Shown here piece by piece: positions 54,990-64,000 of a stretch of DNA of 64,000 nt. How positions within the stretch are numbered: position 1 is the first letter of the stretch; each line of letters begins with the position of its first letter. This stretch comes from Burkholderiales bacterium (GTDB taxonomy: Bacteria; Pseudomonadota; Gammaproteobacteria; Burkholderiales; SG8-41), in the NCBI GenBank assembly GCA_022841375.1, contig JALHRQ010000013.1, positions 1 to 64,000 of the forward strand, written 5' to 3'. Position numbers and translations under genes: made by a program. Below the pieces are notes generated by a model. It saw nothing but the letters and a program-made list of their open reading frames with translations. It was not told the origin of the DNA and made no database searches.

Positions 54990-57059
54990 ATGAGCGTGAC
55001 AGCAACCCCAGCGCCACGGTATGAAGTCGGCGTCGATATCGGCGGAACGTTCACCGACGTGGTCTGCCGCAGTGACCGCGGTGTGATGCGTCTTGTCAAG
55101 ATTCCGACGACCCGTGCGAATCCGAGCGCAGGCGTGCTGCATGCGGTGCAATACATGGCGAAAACCTGGAATGTGCCGCCGGAACAGATCAGCCGTTTCG
55201 TGCATGGCACCACGGTGGCCACCAATGCCGTGCTTGAGCGCAAAGGTGCAATCATCGGTCTGATCACCACCCAGGGTTTCCGCGACACGCTGGAGATCGG
55301 CCGGCAGAACCGTCATTCTGTCTACAGTGTGATGCTGAAGCCGGAAACGCCGGTATTCCTGGTGCCCGGCGCGCTGCGGCGTGAGGTGCCCGAACGGATG
55401 ACGGCGGCGGGAGAGATGCTGGTGCCGCTGGATGAAGCTGCGGTGCGGCGCGAAGTCGACGATCTCGTTGCGCAGGGCGTCAAGGCGATTGCCGTGTCAT
55501 TTCTGTTCTCCTACCTCAACCCGGTGCACGAGCGCCGTGTCGCGGACATCATCCGTGAAATGTATCCGCAACTGATGGTGTCGCTGTCCTGCGAAGTCGA
55601 TCCGGCCTTCCGTGAGTATGAGCGCACCTGCATCACCGCCTTTGATGCCTATCTCAAGCCGGTGATTGACCGTTACCTCGAAAACATGGAAACCGACCTG
55701 GAATCCAATCAGGTCGGTTCGTCGCTGCAGATCATGCAGTCGAGAGGGGGCGTTGCATCTTCGAGCATCGCGCGGCGCCGGCCGGTCAGGCTGTTCCTGT
55801 CGGGTCCCGCGGCCGGTGTCATCGGCGGCAGCATGGCCGGCAACAGCGCGGGTTGCGAGGACATCATTACCATCGACATCGGCGGCACCAGCGCCGACAT
55901 CGCGCTGGTCAGCCGCGGCAAGCCCCTGATCGCGGCCGAGGGCATGCTCGACGGCTATGCCGTGCGCGTGCCGATGGTTGACGTCAACGCCATCGGCGCC
56001 GGCGGCGGAAGCATCGCCTGGCTGGATGGCGCGAAGTCGCTGCGCGTCGGGCCGGCTTCGGCCGGTTCCGAGCCGGGCCCGGCCTGCTACGGGCGGGGCG
56101 GCGAGCAGCCCACGGTGACCGATGCGTCGATTGTGCTGGGTTATGTCGATCCAGCCTATTTTGCCGGCGGATCGTTGCAGCTGCAGCCCGAACTGTCGCG
56201 GCACGCGATCGCGGACAGGGTCGCAAGTCCGTTGGGCCTGACCGTCGAGCAGGCGGCTCTTGGCATTCATCGCGTGGTCAACGCCAACATGGCTGAGGGC
56301 ATCCGCTTCGTCTCGGTGAAACGCGGCATTGATCCGCGCCGTTTCAGTCTGGTGCCGCTGGGCGGCGGCGGGCCTGTCCATGCCACCGCGCTGGCGCGGG
56401 AGCTGGGCATGCGGCGGGTGATCGTACCTTTGTATCCCGGCGTGCTGTCAGCCTCGGGGCTGCTCGCTGCGCCGGTCGAGCATGAGGCCGCGACGGCTTT
56501 TCACGACCCCTTGGACCAGGCCTCTGCAACAGACCTGGTGCGTGAGTTCGCTGCACTGGATCGCCAATGCGGCGAACTGATGCAAATCGAGGGTATCGCG
56601 CCGGCGGATGTTGAAGTCCAGTATTTCGCCGATGTCTGCTATGTCGGCCAGTCCTTTCATCTGGAAATCCCGTTGCAACTGGACGACGACGTGATCGCGC
56701 GGGTGCGCAAGGATTTTTACGCCGCCCACGATCGTATTTATGGCCACAGTGCCGAGGGTCCGGTGCAGTTCGTCAATCTGCGCAGCGTTCATCAAGCGCA
56801 AGCCTCTGTGGTGGCGGACAGCGCCTATGAACCTGAAGCCGGCGATCCGCGCAAAGGCGCGAGGCCCATCTTGACCGAAAAATCCGGCGGTTTTGTCGAG
56901 GCCCAGGTCTACGAGCGGCGGCGCATCAAGCCCGGCGTCACTTTTTACGGCCCGGCGATCGTCGAGCAGGCTGACACTACCACCGTGATCGAACCCGGCT
57001 GGCGGGCCGAGGTCGATGGACGGGGCAACCTGGTACTGACGGTGGGGGAACTGAAATGA
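54990..57059 (+). CDS. Hydantoinase/oxoprolinase subunit A (HyuA)
   Basis: The 689-residue protein shows the HyuA N-terminus YEVGVDIGGTFTDVV (ATP-binding actin-like fold), VHGTTVATNAVLERKGA near 63, ITIDIGGTSADIAL near 290 and the DVNAIGAGGGSIAW segment. It is the ATP-dependent subunit of N-methylhydantoinase, acetone carboxylase-like or 5-oxoprolinase enzymes. The open frame begins at 54927 but ATG 54990 starts directly before family sequence. Its stop overlaps the start of hyuB. Confidence 0.92.
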   Translation: MSVTATPAPRYEVGVDIGGTFTDVVCRSDRGVMRLVKIPTTRANPSAGVLHAVQYMAKTWNVPPEQISRFVHGTTVATNAVLERKGAIIGLITTQGFRDTLEIGRQNRHSVYSVMLKPETPVFLVPGALRREVPERMTAAGEMLVPLDEAAVRREVDDLVAQGVKAIAVSFLFSYLNPVHERRVADIIREMYPQLMVSLSCEVDPAFREYERTCITAFDAYLKPVIDRYLENMETDLESNQVGSSLQIMQSRGGVASSSIARRRPVRLFLSGPAAGVIGGSMAGNSAGCEDIITIDIGGTSADIALVSRGKPLIAAEGMLDGYAVRVPMVDVNAIGAGGGSIAWLDGAKSLRVGPASAGSEPGPACYGRGGEQPTVTDASIVLGYVDPAYFAGGSLQLQPELSRHAIADRVASPLGLTVEQAALGIHRVVNANMAEGIRFVSVKRGIDPRRFSLVPLGGGGPVHATALARELGMRRVIVPLYPGVLSASGLLAAPVEHEAATAFHDPLDQASATDLVREFAALDRQCGELMQIEGIAPADVEVQYFADVCYVGQSFHLEIPLQLDDDVIARVRKDFYAAHDRIYGHSAEGPVQFVNLRSVHQAQASVVADSAYEPEAGDPRKGARPILTEKSGGFVEAQVYERRRIKPGVTFYGPAIVEQADTTTVIEPGWRAEVDGRGNLVLTVGELK

Positions 57060-58738
57060 ATCGCGGGGATCGTGCAGAAGTTGTCGATCCGATTACCACC
57101 GAGGTGATCCGCAACAAGCTTGAAGGGATTGCCAACGAGATGGAGCTGACGCTGCTGAAAAGTTCCTTCTCGCCGATCGTCAAGGAAGGCCTCGACACCT
57201 CGGCCAGCCTGTTCACGGTGCGCGCCGAAACGCTGGCACAGGCCTGCGCGATACCGGTGCATCTGGCGACACTGATTCCGACCATCCGCAGCATGCTGGC
57301 GAAATATCCGATCGAGACCATGCACGAGGGGGATGCCTATATCCTCAACGATCCTTACTGTGGCGGCACGCACCTGCCGGATATCGCGATCATGACGCCG
57401 GTGTTTTATCGTGACCGCGTCATCGCGATGTCCGCCACCATGACCCACCATGGCGATGTCGGTGGTTATTCGCCGGGCTCGCTGCCGCCGAATTCGACCG
57501 AGATTTTCCAGGAAGGCCTGCGCATTCCACCGCTGAAATTCCGCGAAGCCGGCGCCTACAACGAAACCCTGGTTGCGTTGCTGCGCCAGAATTCGCGCCT
57601 GCCAGACACGCTGATGGGTGATCTCAATGCGCAGCTGGCGGCCTGCAATGTCGGTGCCCGCCGACTGCAGGAGCTGGCTGATGGCTACGGTGCCGACCTG
57701 CTGATGGCGATCTTCGATGAATTGCTGGACCGGTCGGAGATCATGACCCGGGAGGCGCTGCGGCGGATTCCGGAGGGCACTTATCGCTACGTCGATGCGA
57801 TGGACAACGACGGCATCGAACTCGACAAGCGCATCCGCGTCGAGGTGGCGGTGACGGTCAGGGACGGCACCATTGAATTCGATCTTGCCGGCACCAGTCC
57901 GCAGGTCAAGGGGCCGATGAATTGCGTGCCCTCGGGTTCTCAGGCCGCTGCGTATTACGCGGTGCGCGTGCTGACCGATCCGACAATCCCGACCAACGGC
58001 GGTTGTTTCCGTCCGGTGAGCCTGAAACTGCCCACGGGGTCACTGGTCAATCCGGTTGAGCCGGCGCCGGTCAACGCGCGGACTTCGACGATCAAACGCA
58101 TCGCCACCTCGATGGTCAGTGCACTCGCGGAAGTGTTGCCTGAGCGCGTGGGTGCGCCGGCCGCGGGCACGCTGCTGGTGGTCGCTTTCGGCGGCAATGA
58201 CGCCCAAGGCAAGCGTTATATCGTTGGTGAACTGATCGCCGGCGGCAGTGGTGCTGCCAAAGGTCTTGATGGCGTGGATGTCGTTGATACCGATGCCAGC
58301 AATTGCATGAACCTGCCGGCGGAGGCGCTGGAAATGGAGGCGCCGATCCGTCTGCGACGTGTCGAATTGCGGCGTGATTCCGGTGGCGCCGGTGAATTCC
58401 GCGGCGGGCTGGGTGTGGTACGCGAATATGAAATCCTCTCCGACGGGGTGACCTTCACGCACCGTGGCGAGCGCCATTACAGCGCCGCGCCCGGACTCAA
58501 CGGGGGCATGCCAGGCGCCCAAGCGCACTCGGTGATCCTTCGTGCTGATGGCACGCACGAAGAAATTCCTTCCAAAGCATTGACCATGCTTAACAAGGGC
58601 GATCGCGTCATCGTCGAGACGCCTGGTGGTGGCGGGCATGGTGATCCCCGCAGGCGCAAGACTGTTGCCGAGGATGTGGCCAACGGCAAGGTCAGCGCAG
58701 AGGCCGCCGGCAAGTTTTACGGCTGGAGCGAAGCTTGA
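57056..58738 (+). CDS. Hydantoinase/oxoprolinase subunit B (HyuB)
   Basis: The 560-residue protein matches the HyuB family throughout: VDPITTEVIRNKLEGIANEM at the start, LNDPYCGGTHLPDI near 100, ATMTHHGDVGGYSPGSLPPN near 127, and the glycine-rich VETPGGGGHGDPRRRK near the end. Together with HyuA it forms an ATP-dependent amidohydrolase of a cyclic amide, probably a hydantoin or 5-oxoproline-like compound. Translation is coupled to hyuA (ATGA). Confidence 0.93.
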   Translation: MNRGDRAEVVDPITTEVIRNKLEGIANEMELTLLKSSFSPIVKEGLDTSASLFTVRAETLAQACAIPVHLATLIPTIRSMLAKYPIETMHEGDAYILNDPYCGGTHLPDIAIMTPVFYRDRVIAMSATMTHHGDVGGYSPGSLPPNSTEIFQEGLRIPPLKFREAGAYNETLVALLRQNSRLPDTLMGDLNAQLAACNVGARRLQELADGYGADLLMAIFDELLDRSEIMTREALRRIPEGTYRYVDAMDNDGIELDKRIRVEVAVTVRDGTIEFDLAGTSPQVKGPMNCVPSGSQAAAYYAVRVLTDPTIPTNGGCFRPVSLKLPTGSLVNPVEPAPVNARTSTIKRIATSMVSALAEVLPERVGAPAAGTLLVVAFGGNDAQGKRYIVGELIAGGSGAAKGLDGVDVVDTDASNCMNLPAEALEMEAPIRLRRVELRRDSGGAGEFRGGLGVVREYEILSDGVTFTHRGERHYSAAPGLNGGMPGAQAHSVILRADGTHEEIPSKALTMLNKGDRVIVETPGGGGHGDPRRRKTVAEDVANGKVSAEAAGKFYGWSEA

Positions 58739-58784
58739 GGAGAATTTGCGTGCTGCGAATTTACGTGCGGGATTTTCCTGCGGC

Positions 58785-60080
58785 ATGAACATTTCCACAT
58801 CCCATCCACCGTCGATCTGGTTGAGCAGCGCCAATTCCGCGAGGACTTATCCCCGGTTGAAGGCGAACCTCAACACCGAAGTGATCATCATTGGTGGGGG
58901 TTTCACCGGCCTCTCGACTGCCTGGCATTTGGCCAAAGCCGGCGTGGCCTGTGTGCTGCTCGAGGCGCAGGATATCGGCTGGGGCGCCAGCGGACGCAAC
59001 GGCGGGATGGCCGTGCTGCGCTACAAGAAACCCTGGGCCATGCTGGCCCGCCAGTACGGCGAAGACACAACGCGGCACCTGCACAGCCTGCTGCTGGGCG
59101 CGCTGGATACCATCGAAGTCATGGTCGCGGAGGCGGGCATTGCCTGCGATTTTTCACGCCATGGCCATATCACCGCGGCCAACGGCAAATCGGCCGTCGC
59201 GATGCTGGAGGCGGACATTGCGTGGCTGCGCAGCGCCGGCGATCACGCACCGCGCATGCTGAGTCGTGCCGAGACGGCTGACCTGACCGGAACGCATTGT
59301 TATCTTGAGGGCTATCTCGATCCGCGCTCGGCGGGCATACACCCGCTCAACTATGCCCGCGGACTGGCTGCGGCCCTGGCTGACCGCGGTGTGCCATTAC
59401 ATTGCGCCACGCCGGTTACTGCGATTGGCGAGGATGGGCAGGGCGTCAGTGTCACTACGTCCGGCGGTACGGTGCGCGCAAAGCAGTTGCTTATCGCCAC
59501 CAATGCATACACCGAGCTGTTTGGTTTTGGCACTGATCTGGATCGCCGGGTCGTGCCGGTGTCGACATCGGTCATTACCACGGCGCCGCTCCCGCAGGAG
59601 CAGCTGCGCAGCTTGCTGCCGCAGGGACATCTGGTTTCGGATACACGCCACCTGCTCAACTACTACCGCGTGGCACCGGGAGGGCGCCTGCTGTTCGGCG
59701 GGCGCGGCTCGCTGACCGGACACGAGTCGCTGGAAGTGTATGCCGGACTCGAGCGCAAGATGGTCGAGACTTTTCCGTCGTTGGCCGGTGTTGCGATCGA
59801 TCACCGCTGGTCGGGCAAGGTGGCGGTGACGCTGGATGATTTTCCGCATCTCGGGCGACTGGGCGACCGGGTGGCTTATGCCATGGGTTACGGCGGTCGC
59901 GGCGTCATTCTTACCGGCCTGCTGGGCAAAATGCTGGCCGGGCTCGCTACCGGAAACGAGGTCGATGCCGGTCCGATGGGCGGCAAAACTTTCACACCGA
60001 TACCGTTCCACGGCCTGCGCATTCCGGCGATGAAGGCGGTCGCCGGGTATTACCGCCTTCTCGACGCACTCCGGGTCTGA
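58785..60080 (+). CDS. FAD-dependent amine/amino-acid oxidase (DAO family)
   Basis: The 431-residue protein has the FAD-binding dinucleotide fold EVIIIGGGFTGLSTAWHLAK near residue 28-47, a GWGASGRNGGMAVLRYK segment near 66 typical of gamma-glutamylputrescine oxidase (PuuB)-like enzymes, and GYGGRGVILTGLLGKMLA near 370. It oxidises an N-substituted amine or amino acid. It follows hyuB by 46 bases; the ATG 58785 gives a normal N-terminus, while the frame's upstream starts overlap hyuB. Confidence 0.9.
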   Translation: MNISTSHPPSIWLSSANSARTYPRLKANLNTEVIIIGGGFTGLSTAWHLAKAGVACVLLEAQDIGWGASGRNGGMAVLRYKKPWAMLARQYGEDTTRHLHSLLLGALDTIEVMVAEAGIACDFSRHGHITAANGKSAVAMLEADIAWLRSAGDHAPRMLSRAETADLTGTHCYLEGYLDPRSAGIHPLNYARGLAAALADRGVPLHCATPVTAIGEDGQGVSVTTSGGTVRAKQLLIATNAYTELFGFGTDLDRRVVPVSTSVITTAPLPQEQLRSLLPQGHLVSDTRHLLNYYRVAPGGRLLFGGRGSLTGHESLEVYAGLERKMVETFPSLAGVAIDHRWSGKVAVTLDDFPHLGRLGDRVAYAMGYGGRGVILTGLLGKMLAGLATGNEVDAGPMGGKTFTPIPFHGLRIPAMKAVAGYYRLLDALRV

Positions 60081-60096
60081 AGCTTTTCCGGCGCTT

Positions 60097-61080
60097 TTAC
60101 TGCACCTTGATACCCGCTTCCTTGATGACCTTGGTCCAGAGCTTTTTCTCGGCCTGAACTACGGCGAGCAGTTGCGCAGGGGTGCTGCCGCCGGGCTCGA
60201 CGCCATCGCGCATCAGGCGTTCCTTGACGTCAGGCAGAGACAGCGCGCGCACGAGTTCCTTGTTTAGACGGGCGACGATGGGCGCCGGCGTAGCAGAAGG
60301 CACGAACACGCCATACCAGGAGTTCACCTCGAAGCCCGGCAGACCCTGTTCGGCAATGGTCGGAATATCGGGTGCGCCCGATGAGCGTTTCAATCCGCTG
60401 ACGCCGAGGGCCTTCAGGCGCCCGGCTTTGACATGGGGGATTGCGGGCAGCAAGGGGCCGAATCCGAGTTTGACTTCGCCGCCGATCAACGCCGGCAGTG
60501 CAGCACCGCTACCTCGAAACGGCACATGGGTGAGCCGGATGCCGGCCATCGAGCTCAGCAGTTCAGCGGCAAGATGATTCGCCGTTCCGATGCCTGAGGA
60601 GGCATAGTTGATTTCACTTGGTTTGGCCTTGGCCAGCGCGATGAGGTCACGGACGTTGTTCGCTGCAAGCCCCGGATTTGCCGACAGTATGCTCATCGAA
60701 TCGCCGAGCTTGGAGACTGCAGCGAAATCACGGTCCGGATCAAATCCCACTTTCTGGCCGATCACCGGCGCAATGACCAGCGGACCTCCGGTCCCCAGCA
60801 GAATTGAATGCCCGTCAGGCTGTGCCGCAGCGACGATTTCGGCGCTGACGTTGCCGCCGGCACCGGCGCGGTTATCGACAACAACCTGCTGTCCCAGGCC
60901 CTCGGAGAGCTTGCTGCCGACGACACGGGCAATGGTGTCACTGGGACCGCCCGGAAGAAAACCCACCACAAAACGCACCGGGCGCGTTGGGTAGGCGTTG
61001 GCCTGCAGGTAGGGCAGGATGCCCGCCAGCGCTATCGCTGCGGCAAGCAGGCGGGGTACCGATTTGGATTTAATTGCCAT
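60097..61080 (-). CDS. Tripartite tricarboxylate transporter receptor (Bug/TctC family)
   Basis: A 327-residue precursor with signal peptide (cut near LQANA) and motifs YPTRPVRFVVGFLPGGPSDT, VVVDNRAGAGGNVS, DGHSILLGTGGPLV and HVPFRGSGAALPALIGGEV. Ribosome site CTGGAGAACCCC. It is the third gene of a minus-strand run of three paralogues that lie convergent to the hyuAB-oxidase operon. Confidence 0.92.
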   Translation of the reverse strand: MAIKSKSVPRLLAAAIALAGILPYLQANAYPTRPVRFVVGFLPGGPSDTIARVVGSKLSEGLGQQVVVDNRAGAGGNVSAEIVAAAQPDGHSILLGTGGPLVIAPVIGQKVGFDPDRDFAAVSKLGDSMSILSANPGLAANNVRDLIALAKAKPSEINYASSGIGTANHLAAELLSSMAGIRLTHVPFRGSGAALPALIGGEVKLGFGPLLPAIPHVKAGRLKALGVSGLKRSSGAPDIPTIAEQGLPGFEVNSWYGVFVPSATPAPIVARLNKELVRALSLPDVKERLMRDGVEPGGSTPAQLLAVVQAEKKLWTKVIKEAGIKVQ

Positions 61081-61107
61081 GGGGTTCTCCAGTAGTTATT
61101 AGAGGGA

Positions 61108-62100
61108 TCAGTCGAGCACGATGCCGGATTGTTTGACCAGTTTCGTCCATCTTGCGGCGTCTTCCTGGATCAATTTCTCGAATTGCGCGACAGTCGTGTA
61201 TTCGGTTTCGATGCCCTGGTTTTCAAGACGCTCGACCACCACCGGCAGCTCGAGGGCTTTCTTGATTTCAAGGTTGAGTTTGGTGACGATGGCTTTCGGT
61301 GTGGCAGCGGGGGCCATCAGGCCGTACCACACGGGCACCTCGTAGCCGGGCAAGGTCTCCGCGATCGTGGGCACTTGCGGCGCAGCCTTGGAACGCTTGG
61401 CGCCGGTGACGCCGATCGCGCGCAGCTTACCGACCTTGATCTGCGGCAGTGCGGCCAATACCGGAAGAAAGCTCAACTGCACTTCGCCCTGGATGGTAGC
61501 GAGGATGTTGAGCGACGCGCCCTTGTAGGCGACCGCCGTAAGCTGCACGCCGCTCATCACCGAAAACAGCTCGCCGGCGAGATGATTGGTCGAGCCCTGG
61601 CCGGAATGGCCGAAATGCAGACGGCCTGGCGGCTGGCTCTTGCCATAGGCAATCAGCTCCTTGACGTTGGTTGCGGGCACTGACGGATTGATCATCATCA
61701 TCGTTGCGCCGAACCCGATCACCGACAGTGGCGCGAAAGCCTTGATCGGATCGTAGGACGGCTTGACCTTGAAATTCGGGCTGATCGTGATCACAGGCTG
61801 TCCCATGAACAGGGTGTGGCCGTCGGGGTTGGCCTTGGCGGCGATTTCCATGGCCAATGTACCGCCTGCACCGGGGCGTCCATCGATAATGATGCGCTGG
61901 TTGAGTTGCTCACCAAGCTGGGCAGCCATGGTGCGAGCGACGGTGTCACTGACGCCTCCCGGCAGGTAGCCGGTGATGATGCGCATCGGACGATTGGGGA
62001 AATCCGTAGCCTGCTGCGCAAGGGCATGACCTGCAGAAGCGATTGCCAGAAAACCGATCAGCGAAGCCAGGTTACGCAAAAAGTTCATGGTCATTTCCAT
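61108..62100 (-). CDS. Tripartite tricarboxylate transporter receptor (Bug/TctC family)
   Basis: A ~330-residue precursor with a signal peptide (LIGFLAIASAGHALAQQ) and motifs FPNRPMRIITGYLPGGVSDT, IIIDGRPGAGGTLA and AVAYKGASLNILATIQGEV. Three in-frame ATGs (62100, 62094, 62088) lie close together behind AGGAA; the first is given. The HVPYKG core motif is altered to AVAYKG, suggesting a somewhat different ligand site from its neighbours. Confidence 0.92.
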   Translation of the reverse strand: MEMTMNFLRNLASLIGFLAIASAGHALAQQATDFPNRPMRIITGYLPGGVSDTVARTMAAQLGEQLNQRIIIDGRPGAGGTLAMEIAAKANPDGHTLFMGQPVITISPNFKVKPSYDPIKAFAPLSVIGFGATMMMINPSVPATNVKELIAYGKSQPPGRLHFGHSGQGSTNHLAGELFSVMSGVQLTAVAYKGASLNILATIQGEVQLSFLPVLAALPQIKVGKLRAIGVTGAKRSKAAPQVPTIAETLPGYEVPVWYGLMAPAATPKAIVTKLNLEIKKALELPVVVERLENQGIETEYTTVAQFEKLIQEDAARWTKLVKQSGIVLD

Positions 62101-62161
62101 TTCCTCGTGTCAGTTTGCTGCATTCGAGTTTACGACTTTGACGCGATGCCTGCAGGTTCTC

Positions 62162-63142
62162 TCAGGAAGTAGCAGGTTTGATGACTTCCATCAGTTTCTT
62201 CCACTTCGCCAGCTCAGTGCGGATATGCCGGGAAAATCCGTCGGGGGTGCTGGTAACAGGGTCCGCGCCTTCGCGGGTCAGGCGCTCGTTGACTTCAGGT
62301 AGTGCCACAACAGCGACGATTTCCCGATGCAGCCGTTCAACAATGGCTGCCGGTGAGCCTGCCGGCAGCAAGGTGCCATACCAGGAATCGATCTGGTATC
62401 CCGGCACGCCGGATTCAGCGATTGTTGGAATTTCGGGTGCACCAGGGGAGCGCCGCGAGCCGGTAACGCCCAGTGCCCGAAGTTTTCCGCTGCGGACCAT
62501 TGGCAGTGCGGGCACGATCGGACCAAAAGTGAGTTGTACTTCTCCTGACATCAGGGCAGGCAGGTTTTGTCCGGCTCCTTTGTAGGGCACATGAACCATA
62601 CGTACGCCGGCCATGGTGTTGAAGAGTTCGGCAGCAAGATGGTTCGAAGTGCCCTGACCGGAAGAGGCGTAGTTCAACTGCCCGGGCCGAGCCTTTGCAA
62701 TCGCGACGAGTTCGCGCACCGTCGTTGCAACCTGAGGATGAACGAGCAGCACCGCCATGGTCGAGGCGACAAGGGATATCGGACGAAAATCCCGTTCAGG
62801 ATCGAAGGCCATCTTTTTGCCGAGATTGGGTGTGATGGTCAGCGGTCCGGGAGTGCCCAGCAGCAGCGTGTAGCCGTCCGGTGCAGAACGCGCCACGATT
62901 TCGGTCGCGATGTTGCCACCGGCACCACCGCGGTTGTCGATGACGATCTGTTGACTCAGCCGCTCGCCGAGTCTCTGGCTCACTACCCGTGCCACCGTGT
63001 CACTGGCACCTCCTGGCGTGAAGCCGACGACAAAACGCAGGGGGCGCGATGGATACGGGATTTCAGCCGGCGCGGACTGCGCCTCGATCGGCAGTAACAG
63101 AACAAGCAGGATCAGGGCTGTGGGATAAATTCTACGAAGCAT
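62162..63142 (-). CDS. Tripartite tricarboxylate transporter receptor (Bug/TctC family)
   Basis: A 326-residue precursor with signal peptide MLRRIYPTALILLVLLLPIE and motifs YPSRPLRFVVGFTPGGASDT, IVIDNRGGAGGNIA, DGYTLLLGTPGPLT and HVPYKGAGQNLPALMSGEV. The start at 63142 places the hydrophobic signal directly at the N-terminus; the frame extends to 63175 without added sense. It lies between the gamma-glutamyltransferase gene and the two other receptors on the same strand. Confidence 0.92.
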   Translation of the reverse strand: MLRRIYPTALILLVLLLPIEAQSAPAEIPYPSRPLRFVVGFTPGGASDTVARVVSQRLGERLSQQIVIDNRGGAGGNIATEIVARSAPDGYTLLLGTPGPLTITPNLGKKMAFDPERDFRPISLVASTMAVLLVHPQVATTVRELVAIAKARPGQLNYASSGQGTSNHLAAELFNTMAGVRMVHVPYKGAGQNLPALMSGEVQLTFGPIVPALPMVRSGKLRALGVTGSRRSPGAPEIPTIAESGVPGYQIDSWYGTLLPAGSPAAIVERLHREIVAVVALPEVNERLTREGADPVTSTPDGFSRHIRTELAKWKKLMEVIKPATS

Positions 63143-63193
63143 GATGTTTTCCCGGGTTCGCAGAAGGGATTGCAAGTTTCGTGCCGTCTTCGT

Positions 63194-64000
63194 TCAATGT
63201 CCTGCTACGGCGCCGGACCATGGCGACATGACATCGGAGATGCCCTGGTGTTCGCCCGTTTTCGGGTCATGAAGCACCGCGCTGGGGCATGCAAAATTTG
63301 TCGGGTACACCACCAGCTCGGTCATGCTGAGCGGAAATTTTCCGGCAAGCGCCTGTTTGGTGGCTTCGCTGTGGCGGGGGTCGACGCCCACCGTATCCCC
63401 GCCGCTGGCGTCGATGCGCGGCTGGTGGAAGGCATTGTCGAGTGTCATGCCGTGATCAATCAGGAAAGAGCTGATCTGGTAGACCGCCGGCAGGATCTTG
63501 CGTCCGCCGGAAGCGCCGATCGCAAACCAGGGTTTGCCTTCACGGGTAGCGATGACCGGGCACATGTTGGACAGCGCACGTTTACCCGGTGCCAGGCAGT
63601 TGGGTGATTCCGGGCGGGGATCGAACCACATGATGCCGTTGTTCATCAGCACACCACTCGATGGCAGCACCACTTTGGAACCGAATACCGACAGCAGGGT
63701 TTGTGTCAGCGCCACCATGTTGCCGTCGCGGTCGATGACATTGAGGTGAGTGGTGGTCGATGGGTCGCGGCGGTCGCTGTTGTCGCCCATGCTGGTGAGG
63801 CGCTCGGCATAAGCGTCACGCAATGCGGCGGCGTAGGCGACGAAGGCATCGCTTCCAGGCTGTCCGCCTGCGAATTTCAGGCTTCGCAGCGGCTCCAGCG
63901 CGCGCAGCATCGTCGGTCCTGCCGTCAGTTGCGGTGGCAGCGCCAGTTTGGCGCCGTGATATTCGGTTTCAATCGGGTCCACGATGCGCGCGTGGAAATT
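63194..64000 (-). CDS. Gamma-glutamyltransferase, C-terminal part (5' end outside window)
   Basis: The frame is open to the right edge (last codons NFHARIVDPIETEYHG), so the gene starts beyond the window. The sequence covers the small subunit region: STTTHLNVIDRDGNMVALTQ with the autocatalytic threonine, SSGVLMNNGIMWFDPRP, GASGGRKILPAVYQ and the C-terminal HQPRIDASGGDTV. These enzymes hydrolyse or transfer gamma-glutamyl groups, and some relatives act on other amides. Followed downstream by the Bug receptor genes. Confidence 0.9.
   Translation of the reverse strand, partial: NFHARIVDPIETEYHGAKLALPPQLTAGPTMLRALEPLRSLKFAGGQPGSDAFVAYAAALRDAYAERLTSMGDNSDRRDPSTTTHLNVIDRDGNMVALTQTLLSVFGSKVVLPSSGVLMNNGIMWFDPRPESPNCLAPGKRALSNMCPVIATREGKPWFAIGASGGRKILPAVYQISSFLIDHGMTLDNAFHQPRIDASGGDTVGVDPRHSEATKQALAGKFPLSMTELVVYPTNFACPSAVLHDPKTGEHQGISDVMSPWSGAVAGH

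Overview
The window looks like chromosome from a betaproteobacterium, probably Burkholderiales. It is GC-rich, carries five TctC/Bug-type substrate-binding receptors without their membrane partners, and has beta-type UvrB, UmuDC and HyuAB genes. No species is assigned.

Left part (1 to about 33,965) reads as a composite, partly decayed genomic island. It opens with a broken SF1 helicase-nuclease, a 1.2-kb untranslated stretch rich in inverted repeats, and a tyrosine integrase of the ICE/plasmid type. Gene scraps follow: a defence-type nuclease N-terminus, a probable TraW piece and a SEC-C motif tail. From 4,632 to 31,329 lies an almost complete cobalamin factory: cobT-cobS-cobC, then a cobalamin riboswitch, then cbtB-cbtA-ferredoxin-cobN-chlID-cobA-cbiE-cbiX/C-cbiD-cbiL-cbiF-cbiG-cbiH/J-cobW-cobO-cbiA-bluB-hupE, then cobU-cbiB-cobD-cbiP. 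Many start codons overlap the preceding stop. The route is of the early-cobalt (CbiX/CbiD/CbiG) type, yet it also carries CobN with a fused ChlI-ChlD partner. No cbiT is seen.

At 31,651-33,481 a second cobalamin riboswitch with a strong terminator precedes a 49-codon peptide gene overlapping a radical SAM/SPASM gene. This is a ribosomally made, post-translationally modified peptide cassette under B12 control. Its right side was eroded by a transposase remnant, and next to it lies a CBASS cyclase scrap. The left part ends at a 3' tRNA fragment with its terminator, the likely attachment-site remnant.

Right part (34,000-64,000) is ordinary chromosome with some interest. An FCD-type GntR regulator, an AhpD-like protein and a secreted metallo-beta-lactamase-fold enzyme lie together on the minus strand. 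The AhpD-like gene has one in-frame TGA exactly at the second cysteine of its CxxC motif, followed by a stem-loop of bacterial SECIS shape, so it is a selenoprotein candidate. Then come a permease fragment, an HTH-nucleotidyltransferase pair, an HlyB-type ABC transporter, uvrB, a low-molecular-weight phosphatase, an ADP-forming acyl-CoA synthetase, an MFS exporter, an SOS-controlled umuDC pair with a LexA box, a CocE/NonD hydrolase, a polysaccharide deacetylase, a Gfo/Idh oxidoreductase with a lysine-rich tail, hyuAB, a DAO-family oxidase, three Bug receptors in a row and the end of a gamma-glutamyltransferase gene.
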